Positions 33,981 to 43,422 of a stretch of DNA of 64,000 nt are shown here, one piece after another. The notes under the pieces are model-generated. The model did not search any database and was not told the origin of the DNA. It saw only the letters and a list, made by a program, of their open reading frames with translations. How positions within the stretch are numbered: the first letter of the stretch is position 1; each line of letters starts with the position of its first letter. The stretch lies in NCBI GenBank assembly GCA_947629915.1, contig CANRFN010000019.1, forward strand, positions 1 to 64,000, read 5' to 3'. This stretch comes from an uncultured Oscillospiraceae bacterium. Lineage in GTDB: Bacteria > Bacillota > Clostridia > Oscillospirales > Oscillospiraceae. A program made the position numbers and the translations under genes.

Positions 33981-34610
33981 ATGAAAACCTATCCATCCAT
34001 TGCCCTCGGACTCAGGATCACGCTCTACTCCGGGGTCCTGATGCTGCTGATCGCCGCGTACAGCGTGGTATGCTTCTTCTTTGACATCGGAGAAGCACTT
34101 CGCGTCCCGGTTTACATTCTGGACATTCTGGCATGCACGGGTCTCGCAGCAGGCATGATGTTCTGTGTGCGCTCAGACAAGAAATACATGCCGGCGCTGG
34201 GGCTTGCCGTTGCCTCTATGGTGCTCTCCATTGTGGCGATGGTCTCCAGTTTTGCCACCTCTATCTTCTTTATCTGGTTCATACAGTGCTTTGCCACCTG
34301 GCTCTGCATCTACCTTCTCTGCAGTCGGACATCCCAGCTCCTGATGGAGCGGGACAAGCCAAAAGCCAGTTTCGGGGATAAACTCTCTCTGCTGGTATTG
34401 ATCCCATGTGCCATTCGGTACTACACGTTCGGCCGGTCTTTGGGCGTCTATACAGACGGCATTGTTGCATCCATCACGTATGTTCCCTTTGGGGTAAGAC
34501 TTGGGGGCGCTGTTGTCTGCTTGGCAGTCACCGTGGTCATAGACTGCATGCTGCTCCGCTACCTGAACACAGCCAGCGCTCTTCTCTCCTATCAGACGAA
34601 GACAACCTGA
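33981..34610 (+). CDS. Polytopic membrane protein of unknown function
   Basis: A 209-aa integral membrane protein with about six hydrophobic helices (about residues 12-32, 42-62, 72-92, 96-118, 135-150 and 172-195) and a short basic loop with ERDKPKASFGDK. I do not recognise a family. ATG 33981 is supported by GAGGAGG about 12 bases upstream; the open frame extends to 33852 but without a site. It is monocistronic, has a palindromic operator just after its promoter, and is followed by a strong terminator. Confidence 0.75.
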   Translation: MKTYPSIALGLRITLYSGVLMLLIAAYSVVCFFFDIGEALRVPVYILDILACTGLAAGMMFCVRSDKKYMPALGLAVASMVLSIVAMVSSFATSIFFIWFIQCFATWLCIYLLCSRTSQLLMERDKPKASFGDKLSLLVLIPCAIRYYTFGRSLGVYTDGIVASITYVPFGVRLGGAVVCLAVTVVIDCMLLRYLNTASALLSYQTKTT

Positions 34611-34652
34611 ACTCTCCAGGGGCTCGTCCCAAACGGTGGCAGGGAAAATTGC

Positions 34653-34692
34653 ACGGAGCCTCCCGGTTTCCAATCCGGGAGGCTCCGTTTTG
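34653..34692 (+). terminator. Terminator of the membrane protein gene
   Basis: ACGGAGCCTCCCGG (34653-34666) pairs with CCGGGAGGCTCCGT (34675-34688), followed by TTTTG. Confidence 0.85.
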
Positions 34693-34738
34693 CATACAGC
34701 CCCCGCACGCCGGACCGCAAGAGCCCTCTCTCAGAATA

Positions 34739-34776
34739 GCGCAGGCAGAGCCGGCCCTCGCCGGCTCTGCCTGCGC
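34739..34776 (-). terminator. Terminator-like hairpin after aspA
   Basis: GCGCAGGCAGAGCCGGC (34739-34755) pairs with its complement (34760-34776) across 4 bases; the U-run on the minus strand is weak. Its left arm is duplicated at 33452. Confidence 0.65.
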
Positions 34777-34810
34777 ATATGTCTGCAGTGAAGTCAGACT
34801 TGCACTCCGC

Positions 34811-36238
34811 TCAGAGGTCCAGCAGCTCCTTGGCGGAGATGCCGGGCTCTGTCATGGAGAAGGGATCCAGGATCTTGTCCAGGGCGGCCTCGTCCAGAAG
34901 CCCCGCCCCCAGGATCAGCTTCCGCACCGAGATGCCGGTGTCGATGGCCTGTTTGGCCAGCTGCGCCGCCTTCTCATAGCCCACATGGGGCACCAGGGCG
35001 GTGATGATGCCCACGCTGTGCTCCACCATGTCCTTGCAGCGCTCCCGGTTGGCGGTGATGCCCACGATGCAGTTGTCCACCAGGGTGTGCACCGCGTAGG
35101 TCAGGGTCTCGATGTTCTGGGTGAGGTTGTAGAAGATGATGGGCTCAAAGGCGTTGAGCTCCAGCTGCCCGGCCTCCGCCGCCATGGTGATGGTCATGTC
35201 ATTGCCGATGATGTTGAAGGCCACCTGGTTCACCACCTCGGGGATCACCGGGTTCACCTTGCCGGGCATGATGGAGGAGCCGTTCTGCCGGGGCGGCAGG
35301 TTGATCTCGTTGAGCCCGCACCGAGGTCCGGAGGAGAGCAGGCGCAGGTCGTTGGACATCTTGGAGAGATTCACCGCACAGGTCTTCACGGCGCTGGACA
35401 CGGCCACGAACTCGTCCAGGTTCTGGGTGGCATCGATGAGGTTGAAGGCCTGCACCAGGCTGAGGCCGGTCACCCGGGAGAGGTTGGGCACGATGCGGCG
35501 GAGGTACTGCTCGTCCGCGTTGATGCCGGTGCCGATGGCGGTGCCGCCCATGTTCAGGCAGCGCATCTCGTCCTTGGCGTGCTCAAAGCGGGCGATATCT
35601 CGGCGGACGGCCTCGCTGTACGCCCGGAACTCCTGTCCCAGGCGGATGGGCACCGCGTCCTGCATCTGGGTGCGGCCCATCTTGATGACGTCATCGAACT
35701 CCTCGGCCTTGTTCACCAACGCCTTGTAGAGCCGCTCCAGCTGGATCTGGGCCTGGACCAGGAGCTTCAGCACCGCCAGCTTGCCCGCGGAGGGGTACAC
35801 ATCGTTGGTGGATTGGCCGCAGTTGACGTGGTCGTTGGGGTTCACCAGGGTGTAGTCCCCTTTTTCGCCGCCCAGAAGCTCAATGGCCCGGTTGGCGATG
35901 ACCTCGTTGGCGTTCATGTTCATGCTGGTGCCGGCGCCGCCCTGGATGGGGTCTACGATGAAGGCCTCCCGGAGTTTGCCCGCCAGGATCTCATCGCAGG
36001 CCATCACAATGGCGTCCGCCACCCGCTTGTCCAATAGGCCGATCTCGTAGTTGGTGATGGCGGAGGCCTTCTTGATCTCGGTGATGGCGTTGATCATCTC
36101 CGGGTGCATGGTGAGGCCGGTGATGTGAAAGTTCTCCGCGGCCCGGAGGGACTGCACGCCGTAGTACACGTCTTTGGGGATTTCCCGCTCCCCCACGGAG
36201 TCGTGCTCGGACCGATAGAGTCTGTCTGTGGTGTTCAT
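34811..36238 (-). CDS. aspA: Aspartate ammonia-lyase
   Basis: AspA (475 aa) reversibly deaminates aspartate to fumarate and ammonia in the cytosol, linking amino acid and C4-dicarboxylate metabolism in anaerobes. It has the full superfamily pattern: TSMNMNANEVIANRA near residue 105, the substrate loop QSTNDVYPSA near 142, and the catalytic-loop signature GSSIMPGKVNPV near 320. Length matches aspartases (about 470 aa). Features such as GNDMTITMAAEAGQLELNAF fit aspartase better than class II fumarase, but these are close relatives. A consensus promoter (36303-36331) lies about 65 bp upstream. A small fragment of its 3' end is duplicated at 33452-33518. Confidence 0.93.
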   Translation of the reverse strand: MNTTDRLYRSEHDSVGEREIPKDVYYGVQSLRAAENFHITGLTMHPEMINAITEIKKASAITNYEIGLLDKRVADAIVMACDEILAGKLREAFIVDPIQGGAGTSMNMNANEVIANRAIELLGGEKGDYTLVNPNDHVNCGQSTNDVYPSAGKLAVLKLLVQAQIQLERLYKALVNKAEEFDDVIKMGRTQMQDAVPIRLGQEFRAYSEAVRRDIARFEHAKDEMRCLNMGGTAIGTGINADEQYLRRIVPNLSRVTGLSLVQAFNLIDATQNLDEFVAVSSAVKTCAVNLSKMSNDLRLLSSGPRCGLNEINLPPRQNGSSIMPGKVNPVIPEVVNQVAFNIIGNDMTITMAAEAGQLELNAFEPIIFYNLTQNIETLTYAVHTLVDNCIVGITANRERCKDMVEHSVGIITALVPHVGYEKAAQLAKQAIDTGISVRKLILGAGLLDEAALDKILDPFSMTEPGISAKELLDL

Positions 36239-36302
36239 CTGTCTTCAGAGCCCCTTTGCAAGTTTTTCGCAATGTGCAGCACTGTCCTCGAATTCGCCGG
36301 CG

Positions 36303-36331
36303 ATTTTATCACTTCTGCCCATCCTTTGCAA
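36303..36331 (-). promoter_or_regulatory. Promoter of aspA
   Basis: On the minus strand, TTGCAA (36331-36326), 17 bp, TAAAAT (36308-36303). Confidence 0.75.
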
Positions 36332-36364
36332 CAGAGCTTGCAAAATATTTAGACATCCAAAATA

Positions 36365-36391
36365 CAAGTGTCCGTCTACGGCGGACACTTG
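36365..36391. other. Hairpin between divergent aspA and Nudix genes
   Basis: CAAGTGTCCG (36365-36374) pairs with CGGACACTTG (36382-36391). It lies upstream of both promoters with no U-run; it may be an operator-like inverted repeat or a relic terminator. Nothing else is seen in 36392-36541. Confidence 0.4.
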
Positions 36392-36518
36392 CCGACCAAT
36401 CCCCAAAGTCCCCACTTCCAGGAGGCCCGCAGATCAGACAGGGCAAATTCCAGACGGATTTCCCGTCCATTGCCGGACATCCCGCCGGCGGGGCGCGAAA
36501 AAAGGAACTGTTTGGGAC

Positions 36519-36547
36519 TTCCCTTTCCCGCCGCTGCGTGCTATAAT
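36519..36547 (+). promoter_or_regulatory. Promoter of the Nudix-wal operon
   Basis: A perfect TATAAT (36542-36547) with only a weak TTCCCT at -35 spacing; activation by another factor is possible. Confidence 0.5.
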
Positions 36548-36589
36548 CGGGGCGAAACTGCAAGTCATGCAAACGGAGGTTTTCACATC

Positions 36590-37144
36590 ATGGACTTATT
36601 GCAGGAAAAGAAACTCAGCAGCAAGCTGGTATATGATGGCGGCCTGCTCAAGGTCTATTACGACACCGTGGAGCTGGCGGACGGCCACCAGGCTTGGCGG
36701 GAGATCATCCGCCACCCGGGGGCCGTGGTGATGGTCCCTGTAGACGACGAGGGCAATGTGTATCTGGAGCGCCAGTTCCGCTACCCGTACAACCGGGTGG
36801 TGATCGAGGTGCCCGCAGGCAAGCTGGAGTGGGGAGAGAACCCGGACGATGCCGCAAAGCGGGAGCTGAAAGAGGAGATCGGCGCCGATGCCGCCCAGTG
36901 GACCAACATGGGCGAGATGCTGCCCACCCCGGGATACTCCGATGAGCTGCAGCACGTCTACCTGGCCAGGGGCCTCACCTTTGGGGAGACCCACCCGGAC
37001 GAGGGGGAGTTTTTGGACATCTTCAAGATCCCCCTCCAGGAGGCCCTGGAGATGTCCGCAGACGGCCGCATCCAGGACTGCAAGACGGTGGCGGCGCTGT
37101 TCAAGGCAGATATGGTGATGAGAGGAGAAAAGAAGCATGGATAA
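36590..37144 (+). CDS. Nudix hydrolase, ADP-ribose pyrophosphatase type
   Basis: This 184-aa enzyme probably hydrolyses ADP-ribose or related nucleoside diphosphates. The Nudix box is complete: GKLEWGE, seven residues, then RELKEEIGA (about residues 82-104), with magnesium-binding glutamates. Upstream ERQFRYPYNRVVIEVPAG and the downstream TPGYSDE motif are those of ADP-ribose pyrophosphatase NudF. The ATG has GGAGG 11 bases upstream. The first gene of a long operon, it overlaps walR by 8 bp. It looks like a housekeeping passenger rather than a part of the wall-signalling system. Confidence 0.9.
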   Translation: MDLLQEKKLSSKLVYDGGLLKVYYDTVELADGHQAWREIIRHPGAVVMVPVDDEGNVYLERQFRYPYNRVVIEVPAGKLEWGENPDDAAKRELKEEIGADAAQWTNMGEMLPTPGYSDELQHVYLARGLTFGETHPDEGEFLDIFKIPLQEALEMSADGRIQDCKTVAALFKADMVMRGEKKHG

Positions 37145-37835
37145 GACCATCCTGATCGTAGAGGATGAGCGCAATATCGTGGACATTCTGGCCTTCAACC
37201 TCCAGCGGGAGGGGTACACCACCCTGGAGGCGCTGGACGGACAGGACGGGCTGGACCTGGCCCTGGCCAAGGACCCGGACCTGATTCTGTTGGACCTGAT
37301 GCTGCCCCGGATGGACGGCTTTGAGGTGTGCAAGCGCATCCGGGCCGCCGGGCGCACCACCCCGGTGATCATGCTCACCGCCCGGGAGGAGGAGACGGAC
37401 AAAGTCCTGGGCCTGGAGCTGGGCGCCGATGACTACATCACCAAGCCCTTCTCCATGCGGGAGCTGCTGGCCCGGGTAAAGAGCAACATCCGCCGCACGG
37501 AGATGCTCACCAAGGCCGCCGCCCCGGGACCCAACCACATCGTGGTGGGCCGGCTCCGGGTGGACCCGGACGCCATGGCGGTCTATAAGGACGACCGGCT
37601 TCTGGACCTCTCCCAGCGGGAATACGAGATCATCCGCCTTCTGGCCTCCAACCCCGGCCAGGTGTTCTCCCGGGAGGACCTTCTCAAGAAGGTGTGGAAC
37701 TACGGGGACTACATCGGAGACACCCGCAGCGTGGACGTGGCCATCCGCAGGCTCCGCGAGAAGCTGGAGGACGACCCCGGCGATCCCCGGTTCATCATGA
37801 CCAAGCGCGGCGCCGGGTACATCCTGGGCACCTGA
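37137..37835 (+). CDS. walR: Response regulator WalR-like (OmpR family)
   Basis: A 232-aa regulator with an N-terminal receiver domain (about 1-118) and a C-terminal winged-helix DNA-binding domain (about 130-230). The acidic pocket is VEDERN. The phosphoacceptor aspartate is in LLDLMLPRMDG (about 52), the switch threonine in MLTARE (about 80), and the lysine in DDYITKPF (about 102). RSVDVAIRRLREKLEDDP and TKRGAGYILG are typical OmpR DNA-binding sequences. The WalR assignment rests on the following walK, yycH and yycI genes. In Firmicutes this system controls peptidoglycan hydrolases and wall growth and is usually essential. Confidence 0.88.
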   Translation: MDKTILIVEDERNIVDILAFNLQREGYTTLEALDGQDGLDLALAKDPDLILLDLMLPRMDGFEVCKRIRAAGRTTPVIMLTAREEETDKVLGLELGADDYITKPFSMRELLARVKSNIRRTEMLTKAAAPGPNHIVVGRLRVDPDAMAVYKDDRLLDLSQREYEIIRLLASNPGQVFSREDLLKKVWNYGDYIGDTRSVDVAIRRLREKLEDDPGDPRFIMTKRGAGYILGT

Positions 37836-37904
37836 AAGAGATAAGCCCGGCAACTCGCAGAGCTATCCAATAACCACTCTAACCATGAAAAGGAGGTGCC
37901 CGCC

Positions 37905-39698
37905 TTGCGGCGCAGTCTGCATGTGAAACTGATGCTCATCATGGTGCTGCTCATCATCTCCCTGATGGTGGTGGTGGGCGCCTTCCTGATGAACTCTGTC
38001 ACCCGATACTACATCGATGACTTCTACGCCCAGATCGAGGACGCCTTCGGCCAGAGCCATGTGGACTTCGTCCGGGACCTCCAGAACGCCACGGAGGGCG
38101 AGACGGACGGGGCCGCCAAACTGGACGAGGTCTTAGGGGCATACGGCGGCGTGCTGGGCATCGATGGGCGCAACCGGAACTACTACGTGCTGGACGGGAC
38201 CACGGGCAAGTATCTCGCGGGCTCCGCGGAACCCCAGGAGGGCGGCATCTCGGTGACACCCAACATCACCTCCGCCATTCTGGGCAAGATCGGCCTTGCC
38301 AGCAGCGCCGCCTCAGACTACATGGACGCGGCCATCCCCATCACCCGGGGCGGGCAGCAATACATCATCTACATCCTGGACAACCGGGCCACCGCCCAGG
38401 CCCTGAATGCGGAGATGTTCACCCTGATCCTGGAGGCGCTGGTGTTGGGCCTCATCATCTCGGTATTGCTGTCCTTCCTGCTGTCCAAGACCATGATCGC
38501 CCCCCTGCAGCGGCTCACCGCCGCCATCGAGCAGGTGGCCGAGGGGGACTTCTCCCGGACGCTGGAGGTGACAAGCGGAGACGAGATCGGCCAGCTCACC
38601 GAGAGCTTCAACGCCATGGCCGGCCAGCTGAAGACCACCATCGCCGCGGTGGAGAACGAGAAGGACAAGCTGAACACCCTCTTTCTCCACATGGCGGACG
38701 GCGTGGCCGCTTTCGACAGGCAGCAACTGCTCATCCACTCCAACCCGGCGGCGTCCAACCTGCTTGGCCGCACCTTCACCCCGGTAGACCGGTACTCCGA
38801 CCTGTTTCCAGACCTGGGGAACTTCAATGAGATTCTGAACGCCTCCGCGCCCCAGACCGAGCAGCGCACCGTGGGCACCAAGATCCTGGAGTTCCTGGTG
38901 GCCCCCTTCTCCCGGCAGAAGGAGGGCGGCGTGCTGGTGCTGATCCACGATGTCACGGAACAGGTCACGGCGGAGCAGCAGCGCAAGGACTTTGTGGCCA
39001 ACGTCTCCCACGAGCTGCGCACGCCCCTCACCAACATCAAGAGCTACGCCGAGACCCTCTCAGACAGCGTGGGGGACCTGCCTCCCAGCATGCAGAAGCG
39101 GTTCTTAACGGTGATCCTGAACGAGTCCGATCGCATGACCCACATCCTCCAGGACCTGCTCACCCTCTCCCGCTTCGACTCCGGCCGCAGCGAGCTCCGC
39201 CTCACCACCTTCCCCTTCCTCCGGATCCTGGACGACACCTATCAGGCCATCCGGCTGGACGCCCAGAACCACTCCCACACCCTGGAGCTGTCCCTGCCCC
39301 CGGAGCTGCCCGACGTCACGGCAGACCGGGAGCGGATCATGCAGGTGCTGATGAACATCGTGTCCAACTCCATCAAGTACACCCCGGACGGCGGCCGCAT
39401 TGTGATCTCCGCCGGCGTGGAGGGCAAGAAAGTCTGGGCCCAGGTGGAGGACAACGGCATCGGCATCCCGGCGGCAGACCGGGAGCACATCTTCGAGCGC
39501 TTCTACCGGGTGGACAAGGCCCGCTCCCGGAAGTCCGGCGGCACCGGCCTGGGGCTCTCCATCGCCACGGAGATCATGAAGCAGCACGAGGGCCGGCTGT
39601 ATCTCGTGGACAAGTCCGGCCCGGGCCTCATCGTCCGCATGGAGCTGCCCATCGCAGGCCCCTCCAAGGGAAAGGGAGGCAAGCATGAAAAAGCCTAA
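37905..39698 (+). CDS. walK: Sensor histidine kinase WalK-like
   Basis: This 597-aa membrane kinase has TM1 at about residues 8-32, an external Cache/PAS-like sensor to about 178, TM2 at about 178-200, a HAMP linker, and an internal PAS domain (about 265-360). It then has HisKA with the phospho-histidine in NVSHELRTPLTNIKSY (about 368) and a HATPase domain (N box NIVSNSIKYTPDGG, G1 DNGIGIP, G2 GGTGLGLS). This is the WalK architecture. TTG 37905 is chosen because AGGAGG (37891-37896) lies 8 bases before it; the in-frame GTG at 37896 overlaps the site. The gap after walR is 69 bp. Confidence 0.88.
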   Translation: MRRSLHVKLMLIMVLLIISLMVVVGAFLMNSVTRYYIDDFYAQIEDAFGQSHVDFVRDLQNATEGETDGAAKLDEVLGAYGGVLGIDGRNRNYYVLDGTTGKYLAGSAEPQEGGISVTPNITSAILGKIGLASSAASDYMDAAIPITRGGQQYIIYILDNRATAQALNAEMFTLILEALVLGLIISVLLSFLLSKTMIAPLQRLTAAIEQVAEGDFSRTLEVTSGDEIGQLTESFNAMAGQLKTTIAAVENEKDKLNTLFLHMADGVAAFDRQQLLIHSNPAASNLLGRTFTPVDRYSDLFPDLGNFNEILNASAPQTEQRTVGTKILEFLVAPFSRQKEGGVLVLIHDVTEQVTAEQQRKDFVANVSHELRTPLTNIKSYAETLSDSVGDLPPSMQKRFLTVILNESDRMTHILQDLLTLSRFDSGRSELRLTTFPFLRILDDTYQAIRLDAQNHSHTLELSLPPELPDVTADRERIMQVLMNIVSNSIKYTPDGGRIVISAGVEGKKVWAQVEDNGIGIPAADREHIFERFYRVDKARSRKSGGTGLGLSIATEIMKQHEGRLYLVDKSGPGLIVRMELPIAGPSKGKGGKHEKA

Positions 39699-40944
39699 AG
39701 TCCCCTGGACGGAGCGCCTGAAGTCTCTGCTGATCCTGCTGCTCACGGTGTCCGCAGTGTGGATGCTGATCCTGCTCTTTGTGGGCAGCCGCGGCCGGCC
39801 GGGGCTGATCCCCCAGCAGGCGGCGGCAGAGCAAGTCCCCACCTACGCAGACACCCAGGGCCCCCCGCTGCCCGCGGTGATCGTGATCACCTCCCCCGCC
39901 GGCCGGTATGGGGTGCAGCAGGACCGGGCCATCATCGGCAGCCTCTTCGCCCGGGTGAGCCCGCTGCTGGAGGACGCCCTCACTGCGGCGGGCCCGGCGG
40001 CGGAGATCTCCGAGGCGGACTGGCAGCAGGGCCTCTCCCAGGAGGGGCTGTACCTGGACTTTCGGGGGGAGATCCCCTTCTCGGTGCTGGCGGGCAGCCT
40101 CGCCAACGCCGAGGGCCCCCTGGCAGGCAGCACCCGGAGGCTGCTGCTCTGCGCCGGCGCGGAGGAGGACCAGGTTCTCCTCCGCTGGCAGGACCCGTCC
40201 ACCCACCTCTTCTACTCCAGCACCACCGCGCTGAACCGCTCGCTCCACCTCTCCGCCCTGGCGGCGGAGTACAACGGCAACGGCACGTACTTCGCCTACG
40301 AGAGTGAGGAGCTGTCTCAACTGGTCTCCCCCTATACGTTAGTTACCGGAGACAGCTCCACGGGAGAGTACACCGCCTCCAACCCGCTGTCCGGCACAGA
40401 CCTCTCCGCCGTGCTCTCCACCCTCTCCTTCTCCAGCCAGAACCACACCCGCATCAGCAGCGGGGAGGTCTACGTGGACGGGGGAGACCGGCTGGAGGTC
40501 CGGGACAACGGCACCCTCACATACCGCTCCTCCGTGCCCGGGAAGTACCCCGCGGGCAACACCCTGGCGGAGTCTGTCCAGGCCGCCCGCACCCTGGCGG
40601 AGCGGGCGCTGTCCTCCCTCTCGGGCAGCGGGGAGGTGTGCCTGCTGGACGCCACCCAGTCTGAGGACGGCATCTCCATCCACTTTGGGTACCGGCTGGA
40701 CGGCAGCCCGGTGGTGCTGGCCAACCAGGACTGGTGCGCCAGCTTCACCGCAAGGGGCGGCTATCTCACCGAGTACACCCTGGTCTTTCGGACCTATACC
40801 CCCTCGGACAATCACATCCCGCTGCTGCCCATCAGCCGGGCCGCCCTGATCCTCCCGGACCTCACAGACCAGCGTCTGGAGCTCTACACCCAGTACCGGG
40901 ACAGCGGGGATGGACCGGTGGCCCTGGAGTGGGTGGCCCGCTGA
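39685..40944 (+). CDS. yycH: YycH-like regulator of WalRK
   Basis: A 419-aa protein with one N-terminal membrane helix (about residues 13-34) and a large external domain. Sequence similarity to B. subtilis YycH is not obvious by eye. The assignment comes from position (14-bp overlap with walK, followed by a YycI-like gene), size and topology. In B. subtilis YycH and YycI bind WalK through their membrane helices and restrain it. Here both probably serve as external modulators of the kinase. Confidence 0.75.
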   Translation: MKKPKVPWTERLKSLLILLLTVSAVWMLILLFVGSRGRPGLIPQQAAAEQVPTYADTQGPPLPAVIVITSPAGRYGVQQDRAIIGSLFARVSPLLEDALTAAGPAAEISEADWQQGLSQEGLYLDFRGEIPFSVLAGSLANAEGPLAGSTRRLLLCAGAEEDQVLLRWQDPSTHLFYSSTTALNRSLHLSALAAEYNGNGTYFAYESEELSQLVSPYTLVTGDSSTGEYTASNPLSGTDLSAVLSTLSFSSQNHTRISSGEVYVDGGDRLEVRDNGTLTYRSSVPGKYPAGNTLAESVQAARTLAERALSSLSGSGEVCLLDATQSEDGISIHFGYRLDGSPVVLANQDWCASFTARGGYLTEYTLVFRTYTPSDNHIPLLPISRAALILPDLTDQRLELYTQYRDSGDGPVALEWVAR

Positions 40945-40968
40945 TCCCCCAGGAAAGGAGGTGCCGCC

Positions 40969-41823
40969 GTGGAGTGGCCCAGGCTGAAAAACATCATCCT
41001 CATCCTCCTGGTCTTTGTGAACGTCTTTCTGCTGGTGTTGGTGCTGGCCAGGCAGCTGGAGGCCGAGGCCTACGACCGCACCGCTGTCACCCAGGCGGTA
41101 CAGGCCCTGGCAGACAGCGGCATTGAGGCGGACCCGGAGACTTTGTCCAAGGCAAACGGCCTCACCCCCATCGTCTTCGTCCGGGACACCACCCGGGAGC
41201 AGGTGATCGCCGGGGCGCTGCTGGGCGGCACGGTGAACGGCGGCAGCCTGGGCGGCGGCATCACCCAGTACAGCAACAGCGATGGGGAGGTCATCTTCCG
41301 CTACGGCGGGGAGTTCAGCGCCACCTTCCAGCAGACCCAGCGCTGGCACACAGAGGAGTACTTCGAATTCGCAGTGCAGCTGTTCCAGGACATGGGCCTG
41401 GAGGCGGAGTGCCTCACCAGCATCCCCACGGTGGCGGGTACAGACTATGTGTTCTGCCAGTGCTGGAACGGCTCCCCCCTGTTCTCCTGCATCATCAACA
41501 TATCCTATGAGTACGGATATCTGAAGTCCATGCGGGGCACCCTGATGGCCTCCAACACGGTGTATCAGGACAGCGGCACCGTTCTCACCGTGCCCACCGC
41601 CCTGATGCGGTTTCTGGACGGCATCCAGGACAGCGGCGATGTGTGCTCCTCCATCCGCTCCCTGAAGGCGGGGTACACCGTGGTCCAGTCCTTCTCCTCC
41701 GATGTGCGCATGAGCCCGGTGTGGCTGGTGTCCACCAACACCGGCGAGTACTACCTGGACGCCATCACGGGAGCCCTCACCCGGGTGGAGGGGGAGACCG
41801 CGGCCCTCCTGGCCCCGGACTAA
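40969..41823 (+). CDS. yycI: YycI-like regulator of WalRK
   Basis: This 284-aa protein starts at GTG 40969, after AAAGGAGGT, with EWPRLKNIILILLVFVNVFL, a typical YycI beginning with one membrane helix (about 6-28). The external domain has two similar alpha/beta halves. The last part (YYLDAITGALTRVEG) resembles the YPEB/PepSY-like fold seen in YycI. It forms the fifth gene of the operon, 24 bp after yycH. Confidence 0.85.
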   Translation: MEWPRLKNIILILLVFVNVFLLVLVLARQLEAEAYDRTAVTQAVQALADSGIEADPETLSKANGLTPIVFVRDTTREQVIAGALLGGTVNGGSLGGGITQYSNSDGEVIFRYGGEFSATFQQTQRWHTEEYFEFAVQLFQDMGLEAECLTSIPTVAGTDYVFCQCWNGSPLFSCIINISYEYGYLKSMRGTLMASNTVYQDSGTVLTVPTALMRFLDGIQDSGDVCSSIRSLKAGYTVVQSFSSDVRMSPVWLVSTNTGEYYLDAITGALTRVEGETAALLAPD

Positions 41824-41880
41824 ATTCATTCATGTGGGACAGCCCCTCTTTCATAGGATACCGTGAAAGGGGGGCTTCTC

Positions 41881-43422
41881 TTGTCTTCCATCCTGGCCGG
41901 CACCCTGCTGCTCACCGCCACCGGCCTCTTCTCCCAGGCGGTGGGGTTTGGATACCGGATGCTGCTGTCCCGGCTCATCGGGGCGGAGACCATGGGGCTC
42001 TATCAGATTGTGATGCCGGTGTACTCCATGTTCATGTCCGTCACGGCGGTGGGGCTCACGGTGGCGGTGTCCACCCTGTCCGCCCGGTACCACGCCCTGG
42101 GGGACAGCGGCGCGGTCCGGGCGGTCCTAAAGCGGGCCCTGGGCTGCTTCTTTCTGCTGGCCGTGCCCTTAGGCATCGGGATTGTGGTCCTCTCAGACCC
42201 CATCTCGGTGTATCTGTTGGGGGACGCCCGCACCCGCCTCGGGGTGGCGCTGCTGGTGCCCTGCATGCTCCTCACCGGGGTAGAGAACCTGCACAAGCAC
42301 TGCTTCTACGGCATCGGCCGGGTGAGGCCGCCTGCCGCGGTGGAGACCTGCGAGCAGCTGATCCGCTCCGGGGCGGTGCTGTCTCTGCTGGTACTGCTCC
42401 TCCCCCGGACGGCGGAGCAGACCGTGGGCATCATCGTCTTCGGCATGGTGCTCTGTGAGGTGTTCTCCGCCTGTGCCCTCACCCTGCTCTTCCGCCAGCA
42501 CTGGCGGCAGCATCCCCCCGGGGAGACGAGGGTATCCCTCACCCGGCGGCAGATGTTTGCCATCGCCCTGCCGGTGGGGGCCACCTCCCTTCTGGGCACA
42601 GTGCTGGGCACCGCCAACTCCGTGCTGATCCCCGCCAAGCTGGTGGAGGGCGGCCGCACCCTGTCTGAGGCCATGGCGGAGTTCGGCGTCCTCTCCGGCA
42701 TGACCATCCCCCTACTGAACCTCCCCACCGGCTTTATCGGGGCGCTGTGCCTCGTGATGGTGCCGGATCTGGCCCGCAGAACCGCCCGGGGGGACAGGCA
42801 CGCCGCCGGGGGCTTTCTGGATCGGGTGCTCTCCGCCACCTCCCTGCTCATCGCCCCGGCCATGGCCTTTCTCACGGTGGCCGGCGCACCCCTGGGCCAG
42901 CTGCTGTTTCGGGACCCCCGGGTGGGACAGTACATGCTGCCCCTGTCCCTCGGCACCCTGCTCGGCTGCTACCAATCCGTGCTCTCCGGCGCCCTGAATG
43001 GCCTGGGGCTCCAGGGGAAGGCCGCCCGCAACGCCATTCTCTCCGATGGGGTGCAGCTGCTCTTCACCTGGGGCACGGTGGCCCGGTACGGCCTGGCGGG
43101 GTTTGCCGCGGGGTATCTGCTCAGCAACTTCGCCGGCATGGCGCTAAATCTGGGCTCGGTCCTTAAAGCGGCCTCCCTGCGGCCCCGGCTGTTTCGCTGG
43201 TTCGGAAGGCCTCTGCTCTCCGCCCTCTTCATGGGGCTCTGGTGCCATCTCTTCTTCCAGATCCTCCTGGACAGCGGCTGGGCGGTGCTCTCCGCCGCCG
43301 GCCTCATCGCCCTTTTGGGCGCCATTCTGTACACGGCGGCGCTGCTGGCCCAGGGGATCTCGGTAACAGATCTCCTCCAGCGGCTGCGCTCTGCCCTTGC
43401 CGAAAGGAGTCTCTCCCCTTGA
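41881..43422 (+). CDS. SpoVB/MurJ-type MOP-superfamily flippase
   Basis: This 513-aa polytopic membrane protein with about 14 hydrophobic helices belongs to the oligosaccharidyl-lipid/polysaccharide exporter superfamily (SpoVB, MurJ). Such proteins move lipid-linked wall precursors outward across the membrane. Typical features are MLLSRLIGAETMGLYQIVMP near residue 25 and conserved charged residues inside helices. TTG 41881 follows AAAGGGGGG; the frame's GTG at 41863 precedes the site. It lies 57 bp after yycI, so wall-stress control by WalRK of its own operon would include this flippase. Sporulation-specific SpoVB and vegetative MurJ-like roles cannot be separated here. Confidence 0.85.
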   Translation: MSSILAGTLLLTATGLFSQAVGFGYRMLLSRLIGAETMGLYQIVMPVYSMFMSVTAVGLTVAVSTLSARYHALGDSGAVRAVLKRALGCFFLLAVPLGIGIVVLSDPISVYLLGDARTRLGVALLVPCMLLTGVENLHKHCFYGIGRVRPPAAVETCEQLIRSGAVLSLLVLLLPRTAEQTVGIIVFGMVLCEVFSACALTLLFRQHWRQHPPGETRVSLTRRQMFAIALPVGATSLLGTVLGTANSVLIPAKLVEGGRTLSEAMAEFGVLSGMTIPLLNLPTGFIGALCLVMVPDLARRTARGDRHAAGGFLDRVLSATSLLIAPAMAFLTVAGAPLGQLLFRDPRVGQYMLPLSLGTLLGCYQSVLSGALNGLGLQGKAARNAILSDGVQLLFTWGTVARYGLAGFAAGYLLSNFAGMALNLGSVLKAASLRPRLFRWFGRPLLSALFMGLWCHLFFQILLDSGWAVLSAAGLIALLGAILYTAALLAQGISVTDLLQRLRSALAERSLSP

